This document shows, one piece after another, positions 40,511 through 48,712 of a DNA stretch of 64,000 nucleotides (positions are counted from its first letter, which is position 1; each line of letters starts with the position of its first letter). The notes under the pieces are model-generated. The model saw nothing but the letters and a program-made list of their open reading frames with translations. It searched no databases and was not told the DNA's origin. The position numbers were made by a program, and so were the translations under genes. Source of the stretch: Amycolatopsis vastitatis (GTDB lineage: Bacteria; Actinomycetota; Actinomycetes; Mycobacteriales; Pseudonocardiaceae); the NCBI RefSeq assembly GCF_002234595.1, contig NZ_NMUL01000028.1, forward strand, positions 62,001 to 126,000. The letters run 5' to 3'.

Positions 40511-40742
40511 TCATTTCGATATGACGGGCAGCCGCAACGCTCCCGGTGCGCCGACGGGAACCACCGGACTGCGAGGCGCCACCGCGGCCACCCGCCGGTG
40601 CGGCGCACCCTGCGGCGGCCGCGGATCGGCCTCCCCGCGGACCGGTCTCCAGCACGCCGACGCGGTAGCCCTTTTCGGTCAGCCGCAGCGCCGTGACGCT
40701 GCCGCCGAACCCCGAGCCGATCACCAGGACGTCGTAGTCCAT
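40511..40742 (-). pseudogene. Remnant of a GMC-type (cholesterol oxidase-like) FAD oxidoreductase
   Basis: The reading frame from ATG 40742 (overlapping the stop of the monooxygenase gene) starts MDYDVLVIGSGFGGSVTALR and LTEKGYRVGVLE, the intact FAD-binding N-terminus of a GMC/cholesterol-oxidase-like enzyme. After residue about 33 the sequence stops resembling the family, and a full enzyme would need some 500 more residues. A different frame just downstream reads HRRVAAVAPRSPVVPVGAPG and ALRLPVISK, then a stop at 40511, and could be the C-terminal end. This suggests a large internal deletion, possibly with a frameshift. The intact gene would have been the second of an operon with the monooxygenase. 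Confidence 0.65.
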
Positions 40743-42196
40743 CACGCCACCCGGTAGTCCGCGACGTCGAGCCGCCGGGTCCGGCGGTCGTACTCGGTGA
40801 CCAGGCCCGGCCAGTTGGTCGTCACCCTCCCGTCGGCCTGGCGGTACCAGCTCGTGCAGGCACTCCAGACGCTGTGGCCCAGCCGCGCCTGCACTTCGGC
40901 GTCGTAGCGCCGCTCGACCTCCGGCCGTACGTCCAAAGAGGACACTCCGGGCCGGGTGAGCTGCTCCACCGCCTGCCGGATGTAGCGTGCCTGGCGTTCG
41001 ATCATGTAGATGATGGACCCGGCGCCGAGGTTCGTGTTCGGCCCGTAGACGCAGAACAGGTTCGGGAAGCCGGGCACGGTGATGCCCAGGTACGCCCGCG
41101 CGCCGCCGGACCAGGCGTCCCGCAGCGACCGGCCGCCGAGGCCGCGCACCTCTATCCGGCCGAGGAAGTCCGTCGCGGCGAAGCCGGTGCCGTACACCAG
41201 GACGTCCGCCTCGAGCTCGGTCCCGTCCTCGACCCGCACGCCGTTCGCGGTGATTTCGCGGATCCGCCGCGTCTCGACGTCGACGTTCGGCCGGGCGAGC
41301 GCGGGCAGGTAGTCGTTGCTGAAGAGGATCCGCTTGCAGCCCATCGGATACGCCGGCTTCAGCTTCGCCCGCAGCTCCGGATCCTCGATGTGGCGGCGCC
41401 GGAGCTGCGCGGTCCGCAGCTCGAACACCTTGGCCAGCAACGGGTGGCGCGTCATCGCGTACGTCGCGTACTCGGCCAGCAGGAAGATCCGCAGCCGGCC
41501 GAGCAGCTGCGTGGGCGGCAGGTGCTCGAACAGCCAGTGCTGCCACCGCCGGTAGCTCGGATCGGACTTGGCCATGACGTACGGCGGCGTGCGCTGGAAG
41601 ACCGTGACCTGCTTCGCGCGCTTCTGCAGCTCGGGCACGAACTGGATGGCGCTGGCCCCGGTCCCGACGACGGCGACGCGCTTGCCGGCCAGCTCGACGC
41701 CGTGGTCCCACTGCGCCGAGTGGAACGCGTCGCCCGCGAAGCGCTCACGGCCCGGGATGTCGGGCAGTACCGGCGTGGACAGCTGGCCGACCGCGGGGAC
41801 GAAGACGTCGGCTTCGAACGTCTCGCCGTTCTTCGTGGCGACCCGCCACTTGCCCTCGTCGAACTCGGCGCCGGTGACCTCGGTGCCGTACCGGATGTGC
41901 GGCTCGAGCCCGTACTTCGCGATGACGCGCCGCAGGTAGGCCAGGATGTCGGGCTGGTGCGAGAACCGCTTCGGCCAGCGCGGGTTCGGCTCGAAGGAGA
42001 ACGAGTAGAGCGGCGACGGGATGTCACACGCGGCGCCGGGGTAGGTGTTGTCCCGCCAGACGCCACCGGGCCCGTCGGCGCGCTCCAGGATCGTGAAGTC
42101 GCCGAACCCGGCGCGCTTCAGCTCGATCGCCGTCCCGATGCCGCCGAACCCGGCGCCCACGATCAGCACCGAGGGGCCCTTCGCCGAACTACTCAT
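40742..42196 (-). CDS. Flavin-containing / Baeyer-Villiger monooxygenase
   Basis: A 484-residue protein with the start at ATG 42196 (MSSSAKGPSVLIVG). It has two Rossmann motifs: FAD-binding GAGFGG (14-19) and NADPH-binding GTGASA (178-183). Between them is the Baeyer-Villiger fingerprint FxGxxxHxxxW as FAGDAFHSAQW (153-163). The N-terminal W-R-D-N-x-Y-P-G-x-x-C-D motif (WRDNTYPGAACD) is also present. It inserts oxygen next to a ketone, or oxidises a soft heteroatom, using NADPH and O2. There is no good Shine-Dalgarno sequence before the ATG. It was probably the first gene of an operon with the now broken GMC oxidoreductase, suggesting steroid or terpene breakdown (inference). Confidence 0.88.
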   Translation of the reverse strand: MSSSAKGPSVLIVGAGFGGIGTAIELKRAGFGDFTILERADGPGGVWRDNTYPGAACDIPSPLYSFSFEPNPRWPKRFSHQPDILAYLRRVIAKYGLEPHIRYGTEVTGAEFDEGKWRVATKNGETFEADVFVPAVGQLSTPVLPDIPGRERFAGDAFHSAQWDHGVELAGKRVAVVGTGASAIQFVPELQKRAKQVTVFQRTPPYVMAKSDPSYRRWQHWLFEHLPPTQLLGRLRIFLLAEYATYAMTRHPLLAKVFELRTAQLRRRHIEDPELRAKLKPAYPMGCKRILFSNDYLPALARPNVDVETRRIREITANGVRVEDGTELEADVLVYGTGFAATDFLGRIEVRGLGGRSLRDAWSGGARAYLGITVPGFPNLFCVYGPNTNLGAGSIIYMIERQARYIRQAVEQLTRPGVSSLDVRPEVERRYDAEVQARLGHSVWSACTSWYRQADGRVTTNWPGLVTEYDRRTRRLDVADYRVA

Positions 42197-42282
42197 GCGG
42201 GAGAAGCTACGGACCGGGAGGGTGTGACACCAGGGCACGATCGGTCACCCGATCGAGAATTCCGGCCAAGGCGACGGGCGCA

Positions 42283-43380
42283 TTACGCCGGAGGCAGCAC
42301 CTTGACCTCGTGCGTCTCCGCGCCCGGCTCCGCCCACGTCACCAGCTTGCCGGCCGAACTTTCCAGTGCCGCCAAGTCCTTCTTCGGCAGCCTCTCGAAC
42401 GGCGACAGCTCCACTGCCGCCGCCTTGCGCTCCTTCCGCAGCTCCCAGAACCCGCGTACGTACCCGCCCACCAGCAGCGTGCCCTTGACCAGTCCGTTCG
42501 CCGAGATCACGCGCTTGCGGTACTCGTCGGAGATCACCCGGGTCCGGTCCGCGTACGAAAGGATCATCTGGTCGAACCCCCCGAGCAGCCGCGGCGGTGC
42601 CGGGACGTCCTCGTCCGGCACCGTCAGCTCCGGCAGGTCCAGCAGTTCCCGGCCGTCCGGGTCGCGGTAGCGCCGCAACTCCATCGAAGCGGCCACCTCG
42701 CCGAGGCGGGTGATGCCCGCCCAAGTCTGGACGTCGGCCACCGTGGCCGGGCCGAAGGCCCGCAAGTAGCGCGAAATCAGCGAAGCAGGCGAAGGCGGCG
42801 AGAGCGGTGCGCCCACCCACTCGTCCAGGCACGCGTACGTCGTCTGCCCGGCCTTGCCCCAGATCGCCCGGGGCGGGGTCTGCACCAGCGGCAGCCGGGC
42901 CCGCGCGAGGAACGTGAGCGACGCCTTGGGGACGTCCGGCCAGCGCTGTGTCAGCTCGGCTCCCAGCGCGGTGCCCGCCAGCGGACCGCGGAGAAGCAGC
43001 TTCCGCGCGGCCTCGGCGACGAGATCGTGGTCCAGCCCGGCCAGCTCGTGGGCGTGCTGCGTGTTCTGCTTGAGGTCGCGGTCGTACAGTCCCTGGACGA
43101 CCGGGCGCCACGCCAGCGCGTCCGCCGCCGTCACCAGGTGGACCGTGCCGCGCATCAGCGCGATCCGCACCACCTGCCTGCTCTCCAGCAACGACACCAG
43201 GTCCGACGGCCGGAACGACGCCAACCGCGCCCACAGCGCGTAGTACGGCGGGAACGGCGCCTGCGCCTGGAGCCCGGCCAGGTGCTCCACCGCGTCGTAG
43301 GCGGACATCTTCGCGCGGCTCAGCAGCAGCTGGCGCTCCAGCATCGCGCGGTTCAAGGCTCTCCGGCTCAACGTCTGCAC
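42283..43380 (-). CDS. Winged-helix DNA-binding domain-containing protein (HTH_42/AlkZ-like family)
   Basis: A 365-residue protein. Segments LSRRALNRAMLERQLLL, AVEHLAGLQAQAPFPPYYAL, LMRGTVHLVTAADALAWRP and LRAFGPATVADVQTWAGI are characteristic of the HTH_42 family, which includes the AlkZ/YcaQ interstrand-crosslink glycosylases. The core Q-A-Q (LQAQAP), the AlkZ QxQ catalytic motif, is present as Q38-A-Q40, so glycosylase activity is possible; in many paralogues this is unproven. It would remove bulky or crosslinked bases from DNA. It is a single gene between a monooxygenase and an AraC regulator. Confidence 0.8.
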   Translation of the reverse strand: MQTLSRRALNRAMLERQLLLSRAKMSAYDAVEHLAGLQAQAPFPPYYALWARLASFRPSDLVSLLESRQVVRIALMRGTVHLVTAADALAWRPVVQGLYDRDLKQNTQHAHELAGLDHDLVAEAARKLLLRGPLAGTALGAELTQRWPDVPKASLTFLARARLPLVQTPPRAIWGKAGQTTYACLDEWVGAPLSPPSPASLISRYLRAFGPATVADVQTWAGITRLGEVAASMELRRYRDPDGRELLDLPELTVPDEDVPAPPRLLGGFDQMILSYADRTRVISDEYRKRVISANGLVKGTLLVGGYVRGFWELRKERKAAAVELSPFERLPKKDLAALESSAGKLVTWAEPGAETHEVKVLPPA

Positions 43381-43458
43381 GCCGTCACCCTAACGATCAC
43401 CTAGGACAGTTACGGTCCTCGATTGCCCGGCGGAAGGGCGTGATCCATACTTCCGGCC

Positions 43459-44514
43459 ATGGCCGAGCTCGCCGCGCCCGCCGTCGGGGACTGGGACTTC
43501 CCCCGCGGCACCGCGAGCATCGAGCTGATGACCCGGTTCGCCGCCGGCCGCGGCTGGCCCGCCGGGAAGCTGCTCGCCGCGACGACGCTCTCGCCGGAGC
43601 TCCTCGCCGACCCGGCCGTCCAGGTCGACGCGCGTCAGGAGCTGGCCGTCGTCCGCGCGCTGGCCGGGCTGGACGGTTCGGACGCGACGGCGCTGGAGCT
43701 GGGGCGCCGCTACCGCGTCACCACCTTCGGCATCTTCGGCTTCGCCTGCATCAGCAGCCCGACGCTGCGCGACGCGATGCTGTTCGCCCTGCGCTACTTC
43801 GACCTCAGCTTCGCCTTCTGCATCCCGCACGTCGAGCTGCGGGACGACCGGCTGACGCTGGAGCTCGACGACAGCCGCGTGCCCGCCGACGTCGCCCGCT
43901 TCCTCGTGCTGCGCGACCTGGCCGCGATCTTCACGGTCATGAGCGACCTGCTGCCCGAGATCACGCTGGAGGACCTGGCTTTCCGGCACGAGCCGTCCGC
44001 AATGGACGCCTACGAGACGACGTTCGGGCTGCGGCCCCGGTTCGGCGCCGACGCCTGCCGTGCGACGCTCGACCCGGCGCTGCTGACCCGGCCGCTGCCG
44101 CAGGCCAACGACCAGACCGTCGCCCTGTGTGCCGCGCAGTGCGACGCGCTCGTCGCGCGACGGCGGCAGCGCTCGGGGATCGCCCAGCAGGTCCGGGAAC
44201 GCCTGGTCCGGCTCGGCGGCGTCGACGCGGGGATGGACGAAATCGCCCGCCAGCTGGCACTCGGCACGCGGACCCTGCGCCGCCGCCTGACCGAGGCCGG
44301 CACGAGTTACCGCGCGCTGGTCGACGAGGTGCGTCACACGCTCGCCGAGGAGCTCTTGGACACCGGCGTGCTCTCGGTCGAGGACGTCGCCTACCGGCTC
44401 GGGTACGCCGAGGCGTCGAGCTTCATCCACGCGTTCAAGCGCTGGACCGGGATGACGCCGGCGGCGTTCGCCCGTCGCTTCCGCGCCGCTCGGCAAGCAC
44501 CGCCGGGTAGGTGA
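43459..44514 (+). CDS. AraC family transcriptional regulator (arabinose-binding-domain type)
   Basis: A 351-residue regulator. The N-terminal roughly 200 residues match the 'Arabinose_bd' domain common in actinobacterial and Pseudomonas AraC proteins (ALELGRRYRVTTFGIFGFAC, SPTLRDAMLFALRYFDLSF). The C-terminal AraC helix-turn-helix pair is clear: MDEIARQLALGTRTLRRRL and VEDVAYRLGYAEASSFIHAF with FKRWTGMTPAAFARRFR. Such regulators often control lipid, sterol or aromatic catabolism. Its 3' end overlaps by 80 bp the 3' end of a convergent TetR gene. Confidence 0.88.
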   Translation: MAELAAPAVGDWDFPRGTASIELMTRFAAGRGWPAGKLLAATTLSPELLADPAVQVDARQELAVVRALAGLDGSDATALELGRRYRVTTFGIFGFACISSPTLRDAMLFALRYFDLSFAFCIPHVELRDDRLTLELDDSRVPADVARFLVLRDLAAIFTVMSDLLPEITLEDLAFRHEPSAMDAYETTFGLRPRFGADACRATLDPALLTRPLPQANDQTVALCAAQCDALVARRRQRSGIAQQVRERLVRLGGVDAGMDEIARQLALGTRTLRRRLTEAGTSYRALVDEVRHTLAEELLDTGVLSVEDVAYRLGYAEASSFIHAFKRWTGMTPAAFARRFRAARQAPPGR

Positions 44515-45106
44515 GCTTGAGCAGGTTGAGGAGCGAATCGGTGAGGAAGGTGCGCAGCGCCGCGCGGTCCAGCGTGCCGCGGATCAGCCATTCGCGCGAC
44601 GCCGCCCGCAGCATCCCGCCGAACGACCGGATCATCGCGCGCAGTTCTTCGCGCCCCTCGGTCACGCCGGTCATCAGCGCGGCCTCCAGGACCCGGTCGG
44701 CCGCGATCTCGTCGGCCTCCAGCATGATCCGCTCGATCTCGGGGTCGCGCCCGGCCGCCTCCGGCCCGATCACGGTCAGCCACGCGTCGCGGTTGCGTTC
44801 GACGACTTCGATCCACCGTTCGACGCCGATCGCCAGGCGCTGCTCCATCGTGGTGTCCGGCAGCGCTTCGGTGACCGGCGCGGGCACGATCATCATCTGC
44901 CGCACCACTTCCAGGTACAGCTCGCGCTTCCCGCCGAAGTAGTGGTTGATCAGCGGGCGCGCCACGCCGGCCGCTTCGGCGATGTCCGAAGTGGACACCG
45001 ACGCGTAGCTGCCGGTGCCGAACAGGTGCCGGGCCGCGGCGAGGATCTCCGCGCGCCGCTCGGCCGGTTCGAGCCGGCGCCGCCGCGGCCGGGTCCCACT
45101 GGTCAT
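44435..45106 (-). CDS. TetR family transcriptional regulator
   Basis: A 223-residue regulator with the start at ATG 45106 (MTSGTRPRRRRLEPAERR). TetR helix-turn-helix at about 15-62: EILAAARHLFGTGSYASVST, SDIAEAAGVARPLINHYFGG. The C-terminal ligand domain (helical) is intact. A perfect 6-base-arm repeat, GTCAAC-AAGTA-GTTGAC (45137-45153), lies 31 bp upstream and is a likely operator. The last 26 codons overlap the AraC gene on the other strand. Confidence 0.87.
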   Translation of the reverse strand: MTSGTRPRRRRLEPAERRAEILAAARHLFGTGSYASVSTSDIAEAAGVARPLINHYFGGKRELYLEVVRQMMIVPAPVTEALPDTTMEQRLAIGVERWIEVVERNRDAWLTVIGPEAAGRDPEIERIMLEADEIAADRVLEAALMTGVTEGREELRAMIRSFGGMLRAASREWLIRGTLDRAALRTFLTDSLLNLLKLTYPAVLAERRGSDGRTPPASSRSSA

Positions 45107-45136
45107 CCGCTCAGCCTCGCGGGGGATCAGCACGCT

Positions 45137-45153
45137 GTCAACAAGTAGTTGAC
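45137..45153. promoter_or_regulatory. TetR-type operator candidate
   Basis: GTCAACAAGTAGTTGAC, perfect 6-base arms with a 5-base spacer, directly upstream of the TetR gene; a further GTCAA half-site follows at 45159. Confidence 0.5.
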
Positions 45154-45299
45154 CCGATGTCAAAAGAGTGACTCCGGTGGCGGCCGGCCGGTGTTTCGCG
45201 CCAACCTCTGTCGTTACGCAACCGGAACAACCGGCCGGTAACTTCCCGGGACCCGGATGCGACGAGACGGCAGGGACCCGCGACCGGGGGCAGGAGCAG

Positions 45300-45611
45300 A
45301 TGACCGAAGAAGACGCGCCGATCCGGCCGGCCGGACGCTGGGTGAGCGTTCGCCTGCAGCATCGTCACGTCAGTTTCGACGAGGACTTCGAAGCGGACGA
45401 GCCCCTGCCCGACGGCGACTGCGCGGACGAAGAGTCGCTGTCCTACTCCGGCATCGTGATCACCAGCTACGACCGGGGGGCCAAGGTCTCCGAGCGCTGG
45501 ATCCCGCTGGGCGTGGACCCGTCCGAAGCGGACGACGAACAGCTCATCGAGCAGCTGCGCTCGGCCCTGCTCTGGCAGGCGGGCCGGCCGCCGCAGAACG
45601 CCGAGGACTGA
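45300..45611 (+). CDS. Hypothetical acidic protein (103 residues)
   Basis: The ATG at 45300 has a CAGGAG site. The protein is acidic and soluble: RWVSVRLQHRHVSFDEDFEA, DEPLPDGDCADEESLSYSG and a C-terminal helix DDEQLIEQLRSALLWQAG. No family is recognised and there is no signal or membrane segment. It is 19 bp upstream of the TlpA-like gene and may be co-transcribed. Confidence 0.6.
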   Translation: MTEEDAPIRPAGRWVSVRLQHRHVSFDEDFEADEPLPDGDCADEESLSYSGIVITSYDRGAKVSERWIPLGVDPSEADDEQLIEQLRSALLWQAGRPPQNAED

Positions 45612-45630
45612 CCCTGGCTAGGCTGGGGCC

Positions 45631-46203
45631 ATGCTGCTCGGGCGCCTCCTCGTCGTCGTGGCGCTGCTGGCTCCGGCCGCCTGTTCGACGGGCAAGGACG
45701 CCGTGGGCGCACCGGACACGTTCGAGTTCGTCTCCCCGGGCGGGCAGACGCACCTGTTCTACGAGGCCGGTCAGCGGAAACGGGTGGCCGAGCTGGCGGG
45801 CCCCGACGTCGCCGACCCGGCCAGGCAGGTGTCGCTGGGCGACTACGCCGGGAAGGTCGTCCTGCTCAACCTGTGGGGCGCGTGGTGCCCGCCCTGCCGC
45901 TCGGAAGCGCGCACCCTGAAGGCGATTTCCGAGCGCGGGAAGAGCGAGGGCGTCGCGGTCCTCGGTCTCAACGTCCGCGACAACCGTCAGTACGCCGCGG
46001 ACTTCGTCCGGAACTTCGAACTCGGCTACGCGTCGATCTTCGACGAGTCCGGGCGGATCGCCCTGCGGCTGCGCGGGCTTCCGCTCGCGGCCGTGCCGAT
46101 CTCGCTGATCGTCGACAAGCGGCAGCGGGTGGCGGCCGTCTACATCGGAGAGGTCCTCGAAGAAGACCTCCGGCCCACCTTGGACCGCGTGCGGGCGGAG
46201 TAG
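45631..46203 (+). CDS. TlpA/ResA-type thioredoxin-like lipoprotein
   Basis: A 190-residue protein. Signal peptide with lipobox APAAC (Cys18), then a thioredoxin fold with VVLLNLWGAWCPPCRSEA carrying the redox pair C86/C89 (WCPPC) and the cis-proline segment LAAVPISLIVDKRQRVA. It is a membrane-anchored extracytoplasmic disulfide reductase, in other bacteria used in cytochrome c maturation. No ccs genes are adjacent, so its partner is unknown. It converges on the tetR-paaK operon with 4 bp between stops. Confidence 0.88.
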   Translation: MLLGRLLVVVALLAPAACSTGKDAVGAPDTFEFVSPGGQTHLFYEAGQRKRVAELAGPDVADPARQVSLGDYAGKVVLLNLWGAWCPPCRSEARTLKAISERGKSEGVAVLGLNVRDNRQYAADFVRNFELGYASIFDESGRIALRLRGLPLAAVPISLIVDKRQRVAAVYIGEVLEEDLRPTLDRVRAE

Positions 46204-46207
46204 CGGC

Positions 46208-46801
46208 TCAGGAACCGGTGCGCAGGCCCTCGAACGCCACCTTGCACACCGCGTCCGCGAGCTCGGCCGCCGCCGATCCGCGCCGCGGTTTGTACCACTC
46301 GATCAGCGAGTTGACCATGCCGAAGACCAGCCGCGCGGTCACCGCCGGATCGACGTCGGGGCGGACGTCGCCCTCCGCTTCGGCCTGCTTCACCAGGTCG
46401 GTCACCAGGCGGTCGAACTCGCGGCGCCGCGTCAGTGCCGCTCGCTCCACCTTCGTGTTGCCGCGCACGCGAAGCAGCAGTGTCACGAACGGCAGCTGGT
46501 CGGCGAGCACCAGCACGCTGCCGCGCACCAGGTGCTCGAGCCGGTCGATCGCGCGCCCGTCGAGCCGGGCCGTCTCCGCCGCCACCTCGAACAGCCCGTC
46601 CAGGGCCCGGTCCACCGCCAGCCGCAGCAGTTCCTCCTTGCTGGGCACGTGGTGGTAGATCGCCGACTTCGTGATGCCGAGCTTGCGGGAGAGGTCCTCC
46701 ATGCTCGTGCCGTCGTAGCCGCGCTCGTTGAACAGCTTCACCGCCACCTGCAGCAGTGATTCGAGGTCGTAGCCGGGCCGTCCGCGCCGAGGGGTCGTCA
46801 C
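46208..46801 (-). CDS. paaR: TetR family regulator, probable PaaR repressor of phenylacetate genes
   Basis: A 197-residue TetR protein: helix-turn-helix at about 10-60 (LESLLQVAVKLFNERGYDGT, MEDLSRKLGITKSAIYHHV) and helical ligand domain. The start at 46801 overlaps the paaK stop by 4 bases, so it is in the paaI-paaK operon. In Corynebacterium a TetR-type PaaR represses paa genes and is released by phenylacetyl-CoA. Here two PaaR-like operators lie between the divergent paa operons (48559-48580 and 48667-48688). Function is inferred from family and context. Confidence 0.78.
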   Translation of the reverse strand: MTTPRRGRPGYDLESLLQVAVKLFNERGYDGTSMEDLSRKLGITKSAIYHHVPSKEELLRLAVDRALDGLFEVAAETARLDGRAIDRLEHLVRGSVLVLADQLPFVTLLLRVRGNTKVERAALTRRREFDRLVTDLVKQAEAEGDVRPDVDPAVTARLVFGMVNSLIEWYKPRRGSAAAELADAVCKVAFEGLRTGS

Positions 46802-48075
46802 GGCGTCTCCCGCTGGTCGATGATCCGCCGCATCTTGCCCATGGACCGCTCGAGGGTGTCGGGGTCGACGACCTCCACCGAGACCGTCACGCCGACGCCG
46901 TCCTTCACGCCGGTGACCAGTTCGGACGCGGCGAGCTCACGGTCGTCGCCGGAAGCGTCGTGACGTGCCTCGACCCGCACGGTCAGGTGGTCGAGCCGCC
47001 CGCGCGTGGACCGGACGAGCTGGAAGTGCGGGCTCAGCCCGGCCGTCCGCAGCACGATCTCCTCGATCTGCGTCGGGAAGACGTTGACCCCGCGCAGGAT
47101 GATCAGGTCGTCGGTGCGGCCGGTGACCTTGGCCATCCGCCGGAACGCCGGCCGCGCGGTCCCCGGCGACAGCGCTGTGAGGTCGCGGGTGCGGTAGCGG
47201 ATGATCGGCAGCGCCTGCTTGGTCAGCGACGTGAACACCAGCTCGCCGGTCTCGCCGCCGCCCAGGACGCTTTCGTCGTACGGGTCGATCACCTCGGGGT
47301 AGAAGTGGTCCTCCCAGATGTGCAGGCCGTCCTTCGTCTCGACGCACTCCTGCGCGACGCCCGGGCCCATCACCTCGGACAGCCCGTAGATGTCGACGGC
47401 GTCGAGCGCGAACCGCTCCTCGATCTCGGCGCGCATCTGCTCGGTCCACGGCTCGGCGCCGAAGATGCCGATCTTGAGCGAGCTCGCCCGCGGGTCCACG
47501 CCCTGGCGCTCGAACTCGTCGAGCAGCGTCAGCATGTACGACGGCGTCACCATGATGATCTCGGGCCGGAAGTCGGTGATCAGCTGCACCTGGCGCGCGG
47601 TCATCCCGCCCGACGCCGGGATCACCGTGCAGCCCAGCTTCTCGGCGCCGTAGTGCGCGCCGAGCCCGCCGGTGAACAGGCCGTAGCCGTAGGCGACGTG
47701 CACCTTGTGCCCCGGCCGCCCGCCCGCGGCGTGGATCGAGCGGGCCATCACCGTCGCCCAGGTGTCGATGTCCTGCTCGGTGTACCCGACGACGGTGGCC
47801 TTGCCGGTGGTGCCGCTGGAGGCGTGGATGCGCCGCACCTGGTCCTGCGGCACGGCGAACATCCCGAACGGGTAGTTCTCGCGCAGGTCCTGCTTGGTGG
47901 TGAACGGGAACTTCGCCAGGTCGCCGAGTTCCTTGCAGTCGTCCGGGTGGACGCCGGCTTCGTCGAACTTCCGCGTGTAGGCGGGCACGTTCGTGTAGGC
48001 GTGCCTGAGTGTCCACTGCAGACGCTCGAGCTGGAGCGCGGCCAGCTCGTCGGCGCCGATGTCCGTCTCGATCAT
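46798..48075 (-). CDS. paaK: Phenylacetate-CoA ligase
   Basis: A 425-residue adenylate-forming enzyme with ATG at 48075. Motifs: HASSGTTGKATVVGYT (P-loop-like), YGLSEVMGPGVAQEC, FYPEVIDP, YRTRDLTAL and KVTGRTDDLIILRGVNVFPT, all as in PaaK. It activates phenylacetate with ATP and CoA, the entry step of the pathway. It overlaps paaI upstream and the tetR gene downstream by 4 bases each. Confidence 0.93.
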   Translation of the reverse strand: MIETDIGADELAALQLERLQWTLRHAYTNVPAYTRKFDEAGVHPDDCKELGDLAKFPFTTKQDLRENYPFGMFAVPQDQVRRIHASSGTTGKATVVGYTEQDIDTWATVMARSIHAAGGRPGHKVHVAYGYGLFTGGLGAHYGAEKLGCTVIPASGGMTARQVQLITDFRPEIIMVTPSYMLTLLDEFERQGVDPRASSLKIGIFGAEPWTEQMRAEIEERFALDAVDIYGLSEVMGPGVAQECVETKDGLHIWEDHFYPEVIDPYDESVLGGGETGELVFTSLTKQALPIIRYRTRDLTALSPGTARPAFRRMAKVTGRTDDLIILRGVNVFPTQIEEIVLRTAGLSPHFQLVRSTRGRLDHLTVRVEARHDASGDDRELAASELVTGVKDGVGVTVSVEVVDPDTLERSMGKMRRIIDQRETP

Positions 48076-48488
48076 GCTTCGTCCCGTTTCGCGGAGAGGA
48101 CGCGGCTGCGGCCGCGGAATTCGGCGACGACCTCGGGCCCCGCGGGGGTCTCCCGGTGCACGGTGACGTCGTAGATGCCGTTGCGGCCGTAGCGGGTGCG
48201 CTCGGCGGCCGTCGCGACGAGGTGGTCTCCCAGCCGGCCGGCGGCGACGAAGGAGATCTCCGCGCCCGCCGCGACCGTCACCGGGCCGTGGGTGTTGCAG
48301 GCGCAGGCGAACGCGGTGTCGGCGAGGAGGAAGACGTATCCGCCGTGGGCGATGTCGTGGCCGTTGACCATCGCCGCGGTGATCGTCATGGTCGCGACGG
48401 CCCGGCCGTCGCCCGCTTCGACGAGTTCGATGCCCAGCGCGCGCGAGGCCTCGTCGGCGGCGAACATGGTGTGCGCGGCGTTGGTCAT
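48072..48488 (-). CDS. paaI: Phenylacetic acid degradation thioesterase
   Basis: A 138-residue hotdog-fold thioesterase: MTNAAHTMFAADEASRALGI, VNGHDIAHGGYVFLLADTAF (the H-G-G-x-x-F-x-L-A-D signature with its catalytic Asp) and VAAGAEISFVAAGRLGDHLV. It hydrolyses stalled ring-1,2-epoxy or hydroxyphenylacetyl-CoA and frees CoA. It is first in the leftward paaI-paaK-tetR operon. Confidence 0.9.
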   Translation of the reverse strand: MTNAAHTMFAADEASRALGIELVEAGDGRAVATMTITAAMVNGHDIAHGGYVFLLADTAFACACNTHGPVTVAAGAEISFVAAGRLGDHLVATAAERTRYGRNGIYDVTVHRETPAGPEVVAEFRGRSRVLSAKRDEA

Positions 48489-48558
48489 CTGCCCTCCGTC
48501 CGAATAAACCTGCGGCGCGAAGCGCCTCCGCTGAGGGTGGCGGCGGGGGCATGGATGG

Positions 48559-48580
48559 ACTGACCGAATGGACGGTCACC
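48559..48580. promoter_or_regulatory. PaaR-like operator 1
   Basis: ACTGACCG, six bases, CGGTCACC: an 18-bp palindrome core TGACCG/CGGTCA. It fits the corynebacterial PaaR site (ACTNACCG, six bases with central CG, CGGTNAGT) at 13 of 16 fixed positions. Confidence 0.6.
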
Positions 48581-48666
48581 TCGCGGTGCCGCTCAGTAAA
48601 GGCAGTGGTCGGGGCCGGTGTCAAGCGTCCGGCCTTCCGATCTTCGGCCGCAGCGGATACCATGCG

Positions 48667-48688
48667 ATTAACTGAACGTCCGGTAGGT
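48667..48688. promoter_or_regulatory. PaaR-like operator 2
   Basis: On the minus strand ACCTACCG, six bases (GACGTT), CAGTTAAT: 13 of 16 fixed positions of the same consensus, 25 bp before the paaZ start. Confidence 0.55.
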
Positions 48689-48712
48689 AATTCGGCGAGA
48701 GGGTCGGACCTG

